A DNA stretch of 32,186 nucleotides. Source: Burkholderiaceae bacterium. GTDB taxonomy: Bacteria; Pseudomonadota; Gammaproteobacteria; Burkholderiales; Burkholderiaceae_C. The stretch lies in contig JANJVG010000027.1 in NCBI GenBank assembly GCA_024710165.1, positions 1-32,186 of the forward strand, read 5' to 3'. A model generated the notes under the pieces. It made no database searches and had not been told where the DNA came from. It saw only the letters and a list, made by a program, of their open reading frames with translations. Made by a program: the position numbers and the translations under genes. The first letter of the stretch is position 1. Every line of letters begins with the position of its first letter. Positions 22,571 through 31,674 of the stretch are shown in pieces.

Positions 22571-23353
22571 GTGGGCCTGAACCCGCGCATCCCCGCCTGG
22601 CAGGGCCGCCGCGTCTGGCTGGTGGGCGCCTCCAGCGGCATGGGCCGGGCGGCGGCCTCGCTGCTGCACGCGCGCGGCGCGCACGTCACGGTGTCGGCGC
22701 GCAGCGCCGGCGCTCTGGACGACTTCGTGGCCCGCCATCCGGGCAGCTCGGCCCTGGCGCTCGACGTGACCGACCCCGCCCAGGTGCGGGCGGCGGCGCA
22801 ACAGGTGCTGGCGGACGGCGTGCCCGACCTGGTGTGCTACTGCGCCGGCACCTACCGCGCCCTGCGCGCTACCCAGTTCGACCTGGCCGCCATGCTGCAG
22901 CACATAGAGGTCAACTACACCGGCGCGCTCTACCTGCTCGACGCCCTGCTGCCCGCCCTGCAGGATGCCGCCCGTGCGGGGGGCAGGGGCCACATCAGCC
23001 TGGTCAGCAGCGTGGCGGGTTTCCGCGGCCTGCCCCAGGGTCTGGCCTACGGGCCGACCAAGGCCGCACTCACCCACCTGGCAGAAACGCTGTACCTCGA
23101 CCTGCACCCGCTGGGCCTGGGGGTGAGCGTGATCCACCCCGGCTTTGTCGATACGCCCCTGACCGCCAGCAACGATTTCCCCATGCCCGCACTGATGGCG
23201 CCCGAGGCCGCTGCGCAGGCCATGCTGCGCGGCTGGGAGCGCGGTGCCTTTGACATCCACTTCCCCCGCCGCTTCACGCTGGTGCTCAAAACACTGCGCC
23301 TGCTGCCCTACCGGTGGTATTTTGCGGCGGTACGCCGGTTTACAGGCTTGTAA
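22571..23353 (+). CDS. Short-chain dehydrogenase/reductase, 260 aa
   Basis: A classical SDR: the cofactor loop GASSGMG (about residues 19-25) follows strand 1 VWLVG. The NAG-equivalent is YCAGTYR. The catalytic Ser is in LVSSVAG, and YGPTK supplies Tyr and Lys. The sequence after the core (SVIHPGFVDTPL) is typical. NADP versus NAD cannot be settled, though SARS after strand 2 favours NADP(H). The GTG start is set by a strong ribosome site. The C-terminal extension RRFTLVLKTLRLLPYRWYF may associate with the membrane, which would suit a lipid substrate. The stop overlaps the next ATG by one base (TAATG). Confidence 0.9.
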   Translation: MGLNPRIPAWQGRRVWLVGASSGMGRAAASLLHARGAHVTVSARSAGALDDFVARHPGSSALALDVTDPAQVRAAAQQVLADGVPDLVCYCAGTYRALRATQFDLAAMLQHIEVNYTGALYLLDALLPALQDAARAGGRGHISLVSSVAGFRGLPQGLAYGPTKAALTHLAETLYLDLHPLGLGVSVIHPGFVDTPLTASNDFPMPALMAPEAAAQAMLRGWERGAFDIHFPRRFTLVLKTLRLLPYRWYFAAVRRFTGL

Positions 23354-23805
23354 TGACTGCACTCCCCCCCTCCAGCGCCGATGAAGCCGTGACCCGGGTG
23401 GCTGCCTTTTTCGAGCAATTGCAGCCCGCGAGCCTGGCAGAGCTGGGGCGGCACTATGCCAGCGATGCACGCTTCAAGGACCCGTTCAACGAGGTGCAGG
23501 GCCTGACCGCCATCGAAGACATCTTCCGGCACATGTTCGCGGCACTGGAACACCCGCATTTCGTCATCACCGGCCGCGTGGTGCAGGGCCGGGAATGTTT
23601 TCTGACCTGGGAGTTCCGGTTTGCCTTCCAGCGCTACGCACGCGGCGTGGAGCAGACCGTGCGCGGCGCCACGCACCTGGTGCTGGACGAGCACCACCGC
23701 ATCACCCTGCACCGCGACTACTGGGACGCGGCCGAGGAGCTGTACGAAAAGCTGCCCGGCGTGGGCGCGCTGATGCGCTGGCTCAAGCGCCGCGCGCGCA
23801 GCTGA
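23353..23805 (+). CDS. NTF2/SnoaL-like domain protein, 150 aa
   Basis: A small single-domain protein of the cone-shaped NTF2-like fold, typified by FFEQLQPASLAELGRHYASDARFKDPFNEVQGLTAIEDIFRHMF split over residues 17-60 and a C-terminal HRITLHRDYWDAAEELYEKLPGVGALMRWLK. Such proteins are enzymes or ligand binders. Homologues are regular members of ECF-ChrR photo-oxidative-stress operons, according to my memory of their gene order. No signal peptide. The start shares one base with the SDR stop, so it is the last gene of the operon, and it is convergent with the GST gene. Confidence 0.85.
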   Translation: MTALPPSSADEAVTRVAAFFEQLQPASLAELGRHYASDARFKDPFNEVQGLTAIEDIFRHMFAALEHPHFVITGRVVQGRECFLTWEFRFAFQRYARGVEQTVRGATHLVLDEHHRITLHRDYWDAAEELYEKLPGVGALMRWLKRRARS

Positions 23806-23815
23806 TTCGGCGGGA

Positions 23816-23820
<5 letters not shown>
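23801..23820 (+). terminator. Hairpin spanning two convergent stop codons
   Basis: GCTGAT (23801-23806) and ATCAGC (23815-23820) form a 6-bp perfect stem with an 8-nt loop. The NTF2-like stop and the GST stop both lie in its arms. There is no T-run, so it is at best a weak bidirectional terminator or a 3'-end stabiliser. Confidence 0.4.
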
Positions 23821-25914
<2,094 letters not shown>

Positions 25915-25923
25915 AGGTTTCGC

Positions 25924-26973
25924 TTGCAACGGGTGAGCGCCTCCACAAACCGCGCCAACAACTTCGACGCGCTGCGACTGCTGGCCGCTGCGCTTGTGAT
26001 CTGGGGGCATCAATATGCACTGATGGGGCTGCCCGTGCCGCTCATCTGGCATAACGAGCCAGGCGCGGTGGGGGTCGTGATCTTCTTCGCGATCAGTGGC
26101 TATTTGGTGTCACTGTCATGGCAGTCAGACCCGCACTTCGGGCGTTTCATCATGCGCCGCATCTTGCGCATCTGGCCGGGCCTGTGTGCGGCCGTCCTGC
26201 TGTGCGCGGCGGTCATTGGTCCATGGGCAACCACGTTGCCTCTTCCTGAATATGTGCAGCACCCCGCCACCAGGGACTACCTCTCCAATCTCTGGCTGCA
26301 AACCCGATATGGGCTGCCTGGCGTCTTTGGGCACAACCCGCTGCCCCATTCAGTGAACGGCCCGCTGTGGACGATTCCCCTTGAAGTCGCATGCTATCTT
26401 TGCCTTGCAGGCCTCGGCATTCTGGGATTGGCACGATGGCGCTGGAGTGCCCCCATCGTCTTCTCTGCCCTGGCGCTGGCCGTGCAATGGCGCTACTCCC
26501 CGCCGTCGGGGCAGCCCATGCCGGAATGGTCGTTCGGCCTTCAATATGGAATGGTATTTGCGCTGGGAGCAACCCTGGCGGCCTGGAGCAATCTTTGGAA
26601 GACCCGCCGCTGGATGGCCACTTTTCTGTTGGTCGCATGCTTGACCGCCGTGCATTGGTGGGGCCCACAACCTTTTGCCGGCCAAGCCCCGCTATTGGGT
26701 GTGGCCAGCCTGATCGTGCTGTGGGGCACGGCGTCGACGCCCCTGCTCCGCCACGCCGGACGGTGGGGCGATTTCTCCTACGGGCTGTATATCTATGCGT
26801 TTCCCATCCAGCAAATCCTGATTTGGTATTTTGCCAATCGGCTTGAATTCGGCGCGGCACTCCTACTGAGCCTTGGCACCACTTTGACGCTCGCTGCTGC
26901 TTCGTGGCACCTGCTGGAGAAGCCGGCATTAACCTTCAAGCCACACAAACCCCTTCACCCAAGTGGGCGCTGA
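25924..26973 (+). CDS. Acyltransferase family 3 (OafA/YrhL-like) membrane protein, 349 aa
   Basis: An integral membrane O-acyltransferase that would transfer acetyl or similar groups to surface sugars such as O-antigen or exopolysaccharide. Family traits are the first helix NNFDALRLLAAALVIWGHQYAL with the H of WGH, GAVGVVIFFAISGYLVSLSW, MRRILRIWPGL, and NGPLWTIPLEVACYL. About ten hydrophobic helices are visible. The start is probably TTG 25924, since GAAGG at 25913-25917 is spaced 6 nt from it. GTG 25933 is the alternative. Base composition is clearly less GC-rich, with more A/T-ending codons than in purB and yaeQ, which suggests horizontal gain. No polysaccharide genes are nearby to indicate the substrate. 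Confidence 0.87.
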   Translation: MQRVSASTNRANNFDALRLLAAALVIWGHQYALMGLPVPLIWHNEPGAVGVVIFFAISGYLVSLSWQSDPHFGRFIMRRILRIWPGLCAAVLLCAAVIGPWATTLPLPEYVQHPATRDYLSNLWLQTRYGLPGVFGHNPLPHSVNGPLWTIPLEVACYLCLAGLGILGLARWRWSAPIVFSALALAVQWRYSPPSGQPMPEWSFGLQYGMVFALGATLAAWSNLWKTRRWMATFLLVACLTAVHWWGPQPFAGQAPLLGVASLIVLWGTASTPLLRHAGRWGDFSYGLYIYAFPIQQILIWYFANRLEFGAALLLSLGTTLTLAAASWHLLEKPALTFKPHKPLHPSGR

Positions 26974-27018
26974 TACCGCCCTTTTTGCCATTTCCCCATT
27001 TCCTTGCTTCATGCGCCC

Positions 27019-27579
27019 ATGGCCATCAAATCCACCATCTTCAAGGCAAATCTGCAGATCGCCGACATCGACCACGGCTACTACGCCGACCACGCGCTCA
27101 CGCTGGCCCGCCATCCGAGCGAGACCGACGAGCGGATGATGGTGAGGCTGGCGGCGCTGGCCATTCAGGCGCACCAGCTCAATGACCTGTGTAATGGCGA
27201 TGGCACGCTGGCTTTTGGCGCGGGCCTGTCCGATCCGGACGATCCGGACGCCTCGCTGACCGACTTCACCGGCCGCAAGCGCGTGTGGATCGAAGTGGGC
27301 CAGCCCGAAGACAAGCCGCTCACCAAGGCCTGCAGCAAGGCCGACGCGGTCATCGTCTATTGCTTCAACCACGCGTCCGAGATCTGGTGGAAGGGCATTG
27401 AATCCAAGCTCTCACGCCTGGACAAGCTGCAGGTCTGGCGCATTCCCACCGAAGCCTCGCAAGAGCTGGCCCGGCTGGCCGAGCGCAGCATGCAACTGCA
27501 GGCCACGGTGCAGGAAGGTGCCCTCACGCTCAGCAGCACGCAAGGCAGCGTGCATGTGGAGCCGGTGCGCTGGAAGTAG
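27019..27579 (+). CDS. yaeQ: YaeQ family protein, 186 aa
   Basis: YaeQ proteins adopt a PD-(D/E)XK nuclease-like fold, and their cellular role is poorly defined. Typical segments are the opening MAIKSTIFKANLQIADIDHGYY, the conserved SETDERMMVRLAALA, DPDDPDASLTDFTGRKRVWIEVGQP with the acidic residues of the fold, and YCFNHASEIWWKGIESKLSRL. Length matches the family. ATG 27019 is chosen because it gives the canonical N-terminus. An in-frame start at 27004 adds only MLHAP. It is convergent with a zinc-ribbon gene. Confidence 0.92.
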   Translation: MAIKSTIFKANLQIADIDHGYYADHALTLARHPSETDERMMVRLAALAIQAHQLNDLCNGDGTLAFGAGLSDPDDPDASLTDFTGRKRVWIEVGQPEDKPLTKACSKADAVIVYCFNHASEIWWKGIESKLSRLDKLQVWRIPTEASQELARLAERSMQLQATVQEGALTLSSTQGSVHVEPVRWK

Positions 27580-27585
27580 CCCGCG

Positions 27586-27888
27586 TCAACGGGGCATCAG
27601 CGCCCCGCAGGCCCAGCACTGCTCAAAACCCCCTTCGACCAGTTCACCACACACGCACTGCCAGCGGTGCTGGGGCAGATTGCGCAAACGCTCCAGCAAG
27701 GCCCGGGCGCGCTCCAGGTGCTCGTCATGGCGCAGCCAGATCTCGGGCAGGCATTCATCCGGCGGCAGGTGCCCGGCGGCGGCGCCCAGGTACTGCCGCT
27801 GCACGGTGGCGGGCATGCCGTCCTCGCACAGCAGGTCCACCCACAGGGTGGCCAGGGCCATGTTCGGAGCCTGGGTGAGACGGCGCAT
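27586..27888 (-). CDS. DUF2007-like protein with C-terminal zinc ribbon, 100 aa
   Basis: The N-terminal 70 residues (LTQAPNMALATLWVDLLCEDGMPATVQ, then LPEIWLRHDEHLERARALLERL) have the pattern of DUF2007 putative signal-transducing domains, in which one strand-helix unit is tied to the switch of a binding groove. The end has a zinc-ribbon pair, C78-V-C80-G and C91-W-A-C94-G. ATG 27888 is preferred since AGGAG (CTCCT at 27895-27899 on the plus strand) lies 6 nt upstream. A TTG start at 27906 would place that site inside the gene. The function is unknown. It is convergent with yaeQ. Confidence 0.7.
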   Translation of the reverse strand: MRRLTQAPNMALATLWVDLLCEDGMPATVQRQYLGAAAGHLPPDECLPEIWLRHDEHLERARALLERLRNLPQHRWQCVCGELVEGGFEQCWACGALMPR

Positions 27889-27956
27889 CAAATACTCCTC
27901 ATCCAACTGCTATCAACGCCTTGTTGCGGAGCGCCTAGGCATTCCCTGCTTCGTCG

Positions 27957-27962
27957 ATTGTA
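27957..27962 (-). promoter_or_regulatory. Candidate -10 box (TACAAT on the minus strand) for the zinc-ribbon gene
   Basis: The minus strand reads TACAAT at 27962-27957, about 70 bp before the ATG at 27888. The 232-bp gap 27889-28120 between this gene and the chemotaxis receptor shows no gene or other clear signal beyond this box and the AGGAG at 27899-27895. Confidence 0.35.
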
Positions 27963-28120
27963 GAGCTCGAAAGCTGAGAGCTGCCTGGTTACGCCCCCGC
28001 CCCTCCCTCGGCGCGCCACCTGAGGAACTCCACAGTTGAAGCCCAGTCCTGCGGGGCGTAGTCTTGCGCTCCGCGTCCGGCCCTGTCGCTGGCGCGACAT
28101 ATTCCTATACCGAGACAAAC

Positions 28121-29743
28121 ATGCAACTCATTTCTGTGCGCAGCCTTGCGGCCCGGCTATCACTGGGCTTTGGCGTCATTCTGGTGCTGTTGCTCGGCAT
28201 GGCCGTGCTTTCGCTTTTGCGCATGCAGGCGCTGTCAGCCACGCTGGAGGAGATCACCGTCCACAACGCTGCGCGCTCGCAGACGCTCGATGTGATGGGG
28301 CGCAATGTTTCGCGCTATGTGCAGACGCTGGGCGACCTGGCCAGCACCGATCTCGAAGGCGGCCCGGCCGTGCTGGCACAGGCACGCAGCGCGCTGGCGC
28401 AGTATGACGCAGCGCAGACAAAGCTGGAGTCCCTGCTGGAGGGCGATGCACCGGCGCTGGCCTTGCTGCAGCCCGTCAAGGCCACCGGCAGCGCCGCGCG
28501 CGAGCTGCTCGCGCTGAGCGAGCAGCTGACCGCCGGCCGGGGCGATGCGGCCCTGGCTTTCCAGATGCGCAACGAGTACAGCAAAGACACCTCGCACTGG
28601 AGTGCGCGCCAGCAGGCCTGGGGCACGGCCGTGGACGCCCTGAGCGACTGGCAGGACGCCGCCAACGCCGCCAGCTCTGCGCTGGCCACAGCCGATGCCC
28701 GCACGGCGCGCGTGCTGATCATCGCTGGTGCGCTGCTGGCTTTTGCCTTTGGCAGCGCGCTGGCCTGGTGGCTGGTGCGCGACACCCGGGCCGCCGTGCG
28801 AGAGGCCGTGCAGGCCACACGCCGCATGGCCCGGCACGACCTCTCGCAACCCATCGACACCCGCCGCCAGGACGAGATCGGCGGCCTGCTGGCCGCGCTC
28901 GAAACCATGCGCCAGAACCTGCTGAGCCTGGCCATGGGGGTGCGCCAGGCCTCGAACGACATCACCAACGCCAGCAGCGAGATCGCCCAGGGCAGCCAGG
29001 ACCTGAGTGACCGCACCGAGGAAGCGGCCACGACGCTGGAGACCACGCTGGCATCGATTGCCCAGCTCACCGCGTCGGTGCAGGAGACCACGGCCACCGC
29101 CCACGCCACGCAACAGCTCTCGACCCACACCAGCAGCGTGGCGGCGCGCAGCGGCAGCGAGATGGAGCAGGTCGTATCGACCATGCGCGAGATCGACACC
29201 GCCTCGCACAAGATCTCCGACATCATTGCCATCATCGACGGCATCGCCTTCCAGACCAACATCCTTGCGCTCAACGCTGCCGTGGAGGCGGCCCGCGCGG
29301 GCGAGCAAGGCCGGGGGTTTGCCGTGGTGGCCAGCGAGGTGCGCGCCCTGGCGGGCCGCAGCGCCGCTGCCGCCAAGGACATCAGCGCCCTCATCCACAC
29401 CTCGCTGGCCAAGGTGGCGTCGGGCACCTCGCAGGTGGGCCGTGCAGGCCAGACGACCGCCGAAGTCACCACCGCCGTGGAGAGCGTCTCGGGCAGGATT
29501 TCTGCCATCACCACCGAGGTCAACCAGCAGATGGGGCACATCGGCGCGGTCAACCAGTTCGTCGGCCAGCTGGACCGCATGGCCCACCAGAACGCCGCGC
29601 TGGCGGAAGAATCGGCGGCCGCGGCCGCATCGCTGCGCCAGCAGGCCAGCCAGCTGACCCTGCTGGTGAGCAAGTTTGAGCTGGGCACGCCCGGCGCCAC
29701 GCTGCCAGGGCACGCCCCACTGCGGCTCACAAATCAAAATTGA
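28121..29743 (+). CDS. Methyl-accepting chemotaxis protein, 540 aa
   Basis: A transmembrane chemoreceptor. TM1 is about residues 12-34, the periplasmic domain about 35-200 looks like a four-helix-bundle MCP sensor, and TM2 is about 206-228. A HAMP segment follows ([27 protein letters not shown]). The signalling hairpin is highly conserved: [49 protein letters not shown], split here over about 375-423. No C-terminal NWETF-type tether is present. The ATG at 28121 gives the normal short cytoplasmic N-terminus, and a GTG at 28064 adds an atypical leader. The last codons (TNQN) and the stop lie in dispersed repeat copy C. The ligand is unknown and no che genes are near. Confidence 0.93.
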   Translation: MQLISVRSLAARLSLGFGVILVLLLGMAVLSLLRMQALSATLEEITVHNAARSQTLDVMGRNVSRYVQTLGDLASTDLEGGPAVLAQARSALAQYDAAQTKLESLLEGDAPALALLQPVKATGSAARELLALSEQLTAGRGDAALAFQMRNEYSKDTSHWSARQQAWGTAVDALSDWQDAANAASSALATADARTARVLIIAGALLAFAFGSALAWWLVRDTRAAVREAVQATRRMARHDLSQPIDTRRQDEIGGLLAALETMRQNLLSLAMGVRQASNDITNASSEIAQGSQDLSDRTEEAATTLETTLASIAQLTASVQETTATAHATQQLSTHTSSVAARSGSEMEQVVSTMREIDTASHKISDIIAIIDGIAFQTNILALNAAVEAARAGEQGRGFAVVASEVRALAGRSAAAAKDISALIHTSLAKVASGTSQVGRAGQTTAEVTTAVESVSGRISAITTEVNQQMGHIGAVNQFVGQLDRMAHQNAALAEESAAAAASLRQQASQLTLLVSKFELGTPGATLPGHAPLRLTNQN

Positions 29744-29795
29744 TAGCTGTCAGCGCATGCTGCATAAGCGCTGCAGGCCATATTCTTTAAAATTC
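29731..29795 (+). repeat. Dispersed palindromic repeat, copy C
   Basis: ATCAAAATTGATAGCTG spans 29733-29749. Arms AGCGC (29752-29756) and GCGCT (29768-29772) follow, then a T/A-rich tail TTTAAAATTC. The 29-bp spacing equals copy B. The repeat overlaps the end of the chemoreceptor gene and fills most of the gap to the ATPase gene. TAAAAT at 29788-29793 in its tail could serve as a -10 box for the ATPase-PIN-ligase genes. Confidence 0.6.
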
Positions 29796-29821
29796 ATGAC
29801 AGGTCCTAAGATGGCCTGACC

Positions 29822-31111
29822 ATGATCGACCAACTCCACCTGCAGAACCTCAAGGCCTGGCGCGACAGCGGCGCGGTGCAACTGGCGCCCGTCACCATGC
29901 TGCTGGGAAGCAACTCGTCAGGCAAGTCCACGCTGCTGCAAAGTCTGCTGCTGCTCAAGCAGACCGTGGCCTCGCCCGACCGCACCATCCACCTGAACCT
30001 GGGCGGCGACGAGGCCAACGACTACTTTCACTTTGGCGGCTTCGACGCGGTGCTTTCGCGCGGCGCGGCCGCGCCGCGCCAGTTCTCCATCACGCTGGCC
30101 TTCCAGCGGCCCGAGGGAGAGCGCGTGCGCCACGGGCGCTTTGCCTGCAGCTACGGGCAGACGGCCAGCGGGGCCGTGGCCATCCAGGAGTTGGAACTGT
30201 CCACCGTGGCGCGGCGCTTTCGGGCCGTGCGGCGCGAGCGCGGCGCTTACGCGGTATCTGTGGACGACGAACCCCGCCCGCGCGGCAAGGGGCCGCAGCT
30301 CGCGCCCGAGCGCTCCATCGCCTTGAGCGCCGAGGCCCTGGCCCTGCTGGGCAGCGACGGCGCGCACCTGCAGGACCTGAGCCTGGCGCTGCGCCGTGAA
30401 CTGGAGGGCATCGTCTACCTCGGCCCGCTGCGCCGCCGCCCTGAGCGCGACTATGTGTGGAACAAGACCACCCCCGGCGAGGTGGGCAGCGACGGCCACC
30501 AGGCCATCGACGCGCTGCTGGCCAACGCCCTGCTGCCGTCCGAGCACCAGGGCAGCGTGCTGCGCAGCGTCTCGCACTGGCTGCAGCGCATGGGCATGGC
30601 CGAGCAGCTCAGCGTGCGCGCCGTGGGCCGCTCGGGCCGCTACGAGCTGCTGGTGCACCACGACGGCGTGGTGGCCAACCTGCGCGATGTCGGCGTGGGC
30701 GTATCGCAGGTGCTGCCCGTGCTGGCCGTGGCCTACTGCGCGCCGCCCGGCAGCACCGTGCTGCTGGAAGAGCCCGAGATCCACCTGCACCCGCTGGCCC
30801 AGGCCGTGCTGGCCGAGGTGTTTGCCGAGGTGAGCCAGCAGCGCCAGGTGCAGTTTTTGGTTGAAACGCATTCCGAGCACCTGTTCCGCCGCATGCAGAC
30901 GCTGATTGCCCGGCGCCAGGCCAGCACGGCGCAGTGCCGCATGCTGTTCGTCGAACGGCGCGGCGCCGACGCCGTGCTGGTGCCGCTGGACGTGGACGAA
31001 TTCGGCGCCGTGCGCAACTGGCCGCCGCGCTTCTTTGGCGACGCGATGGGCGAGGCGCGCGAACAGGCCCGCGCCCGTGCCCAGCGACTTCGGGAAGCAT
31101 CCAGTGGCTGA
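29822..31111 (+). CDS. AAA/OLD-like ATPase with DUF3696-type C-terminus, 429 aa
   Basis: An SMC/ABC-like ATPase of the AAA_15/AAA_21 group. It opens IDQLHLQNLKAWRDSG, typical of this group, followed by Walker A G29-S-N-S-S-G34-K35-S36. A signature-like segment VGVGVSQVLPVLAVAY precedes Walker B VLLEEPEIHLHP (E316-E317-P-E319). The switch region is VETHSEHLFRR. The tail (DEFGAVRNWPPRFFGDAMGE) matches DUF3696 as I remember it. No Toprim nuclease domain is present, so an effector is probably separate. The following PIN gene overlaps it by 8 nt and is a natural candidate. Related ATPases regulate effectors in phage-defence systems such as PARIS, Septu and retron cassettes. That role is inferred here. 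Confidence 0.87.
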   Translation: MIDQLHLQNLKAWRDSGAVQLAPVTMLLGSNSSGKSTLLQSLLLLKQTVASPDRTIHLNLGGDEANDYFHFGGFDAVLSRGAAAPRQFSITLAFQRPEGERVRHGRFACSYGQTASGAVAIQELELSTVARRFRAVRRERGAYAVSVDDEPRPRGKGPQLAPERSIALSAEALALLGSDGAHLQDLSLALRRELEGIVYLGPLRRRPERDYVWNKTTPGEVGSDGHQAIDALLANALLPSEHQGSVLRSVSHWLQRMGMAEQLSVRAVGRSGRYELLVHHDGVVANLRDVGVGVSQVLPVLAVAYCAPPGSTVLLEEPEIHLHPLAQAVLAEVFAEVSQQRQVQFLVETHSEHLFRRMQTLIARRQASTAQCRMLFVERRGADAVLVPLDVDEFGAVRNWPPRFFGDAMGEAREQARARAQRLREASSG

Positions 31112-31667
31112 AGCGAACGCGCTGCAAGCCCGTCTGGTGGACACCAACGTGCTCATCGTCGCCAGCGCGGCCGACGAGGGCTCGCCCTTTGGTGCCGAAT
31201 CCACCCCCATCGAAGAAGCCGCACTGCGCCAGCAGGTGTTCGACTGGCTCGAAGCCTTCGTGGCCGACCCCACGCGCCACGCCGTGCTCGACGTGGACTG
31301 GCATGTCTGCGGCGAATACCGCCACAAGCTCACCGAGCAGGACTACGGCTGGCTGGCCATGATGCACAAGATGGACCGCGGCGAGGTCGTCTGGGTCGAT
31401 GTGCTGCTCGACAAGAACAGCAACGCCGTGCTGCCCCCAGAACTGGCCGAGGCCGTGACCGACCTGGCCGACCGCAAGATGGTGGCCGCCGCCCTCGCCG
31501 CACTGGACGCAGGCCACGCCACCCGGATCACCAACGCCGCCGACACCGACTGGATCGACTGCCGCCAGGCCCTGCTCGACGTGGGGCTGGAGGTGGAGAA
31601 CCTGCTGCCCGACTGGCTGCACGCGCGCTGGCACCAGAAACACCCGCCCGCGCGGCGCGCAAAATAG
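31104..31667 (+). CDS. PIN-domain-like putative ribonuclease, 187 aa
   Basis: The PIN acidic positions are recognisable in order: D13 and N15 in RLVDTNVLIVAS, E71 in HVCGEYRHKL, D123 in LADRKMVAAAL, and D147/D149 in NAADTDW. PIN domains are metal-dependent ribonucleases, for example the VapC toxins that cut tRNA or rRNA. It is longer than a typical VapC (about 130 aa) and has a C-terminal extension (DCRQALLDVGLEVENLLPDWLHARW). The GTG start at 31104 overlaps the ATPase gene by 8 nt, so the two are co-translated. No VapB-like antitoxin is present. The ATPase upstream and the RNA ligase 7 bp downstream suggest that its target is RNA, which is inference. Confidence 0.75.
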   Translation: MAEANALQARLVDTNVLIVASAADEGSPFGAESTPIEEAALRQQVFDWLEAFVADPTRHAVLDVDWHVCGEYRHKLTEQDYGWLAMMHKMDRGEVVWVDVLLDKNSNAVLPPELAEAVTDLADRKMVAAALAALDAGHATRITNAADTDWIDCRQALLDVGLEVENLLPDWLHARWHQKHPPARRAK

Positions 31668-31674
31668 AACACCT

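Noticed and set aside
22506-22580. 24-codon ORF (MSVCRATPRQ...) between the DUF3833 and SDR genes, overlapping both
   Set aside because: It has no domain and consists mostly of the leader with the SDR ribosome site. It could aid translational coupling but is not supported as a gene.
27907-27917. CTGCTATCAAC near the zinc-ribbon gene as a fourth copy of the dispersed repeat
   Set aside because: Only the TTGATAGCAG-like head matches on the minus strand. The AGCGC/GCGCT arms are absent in the expected place.
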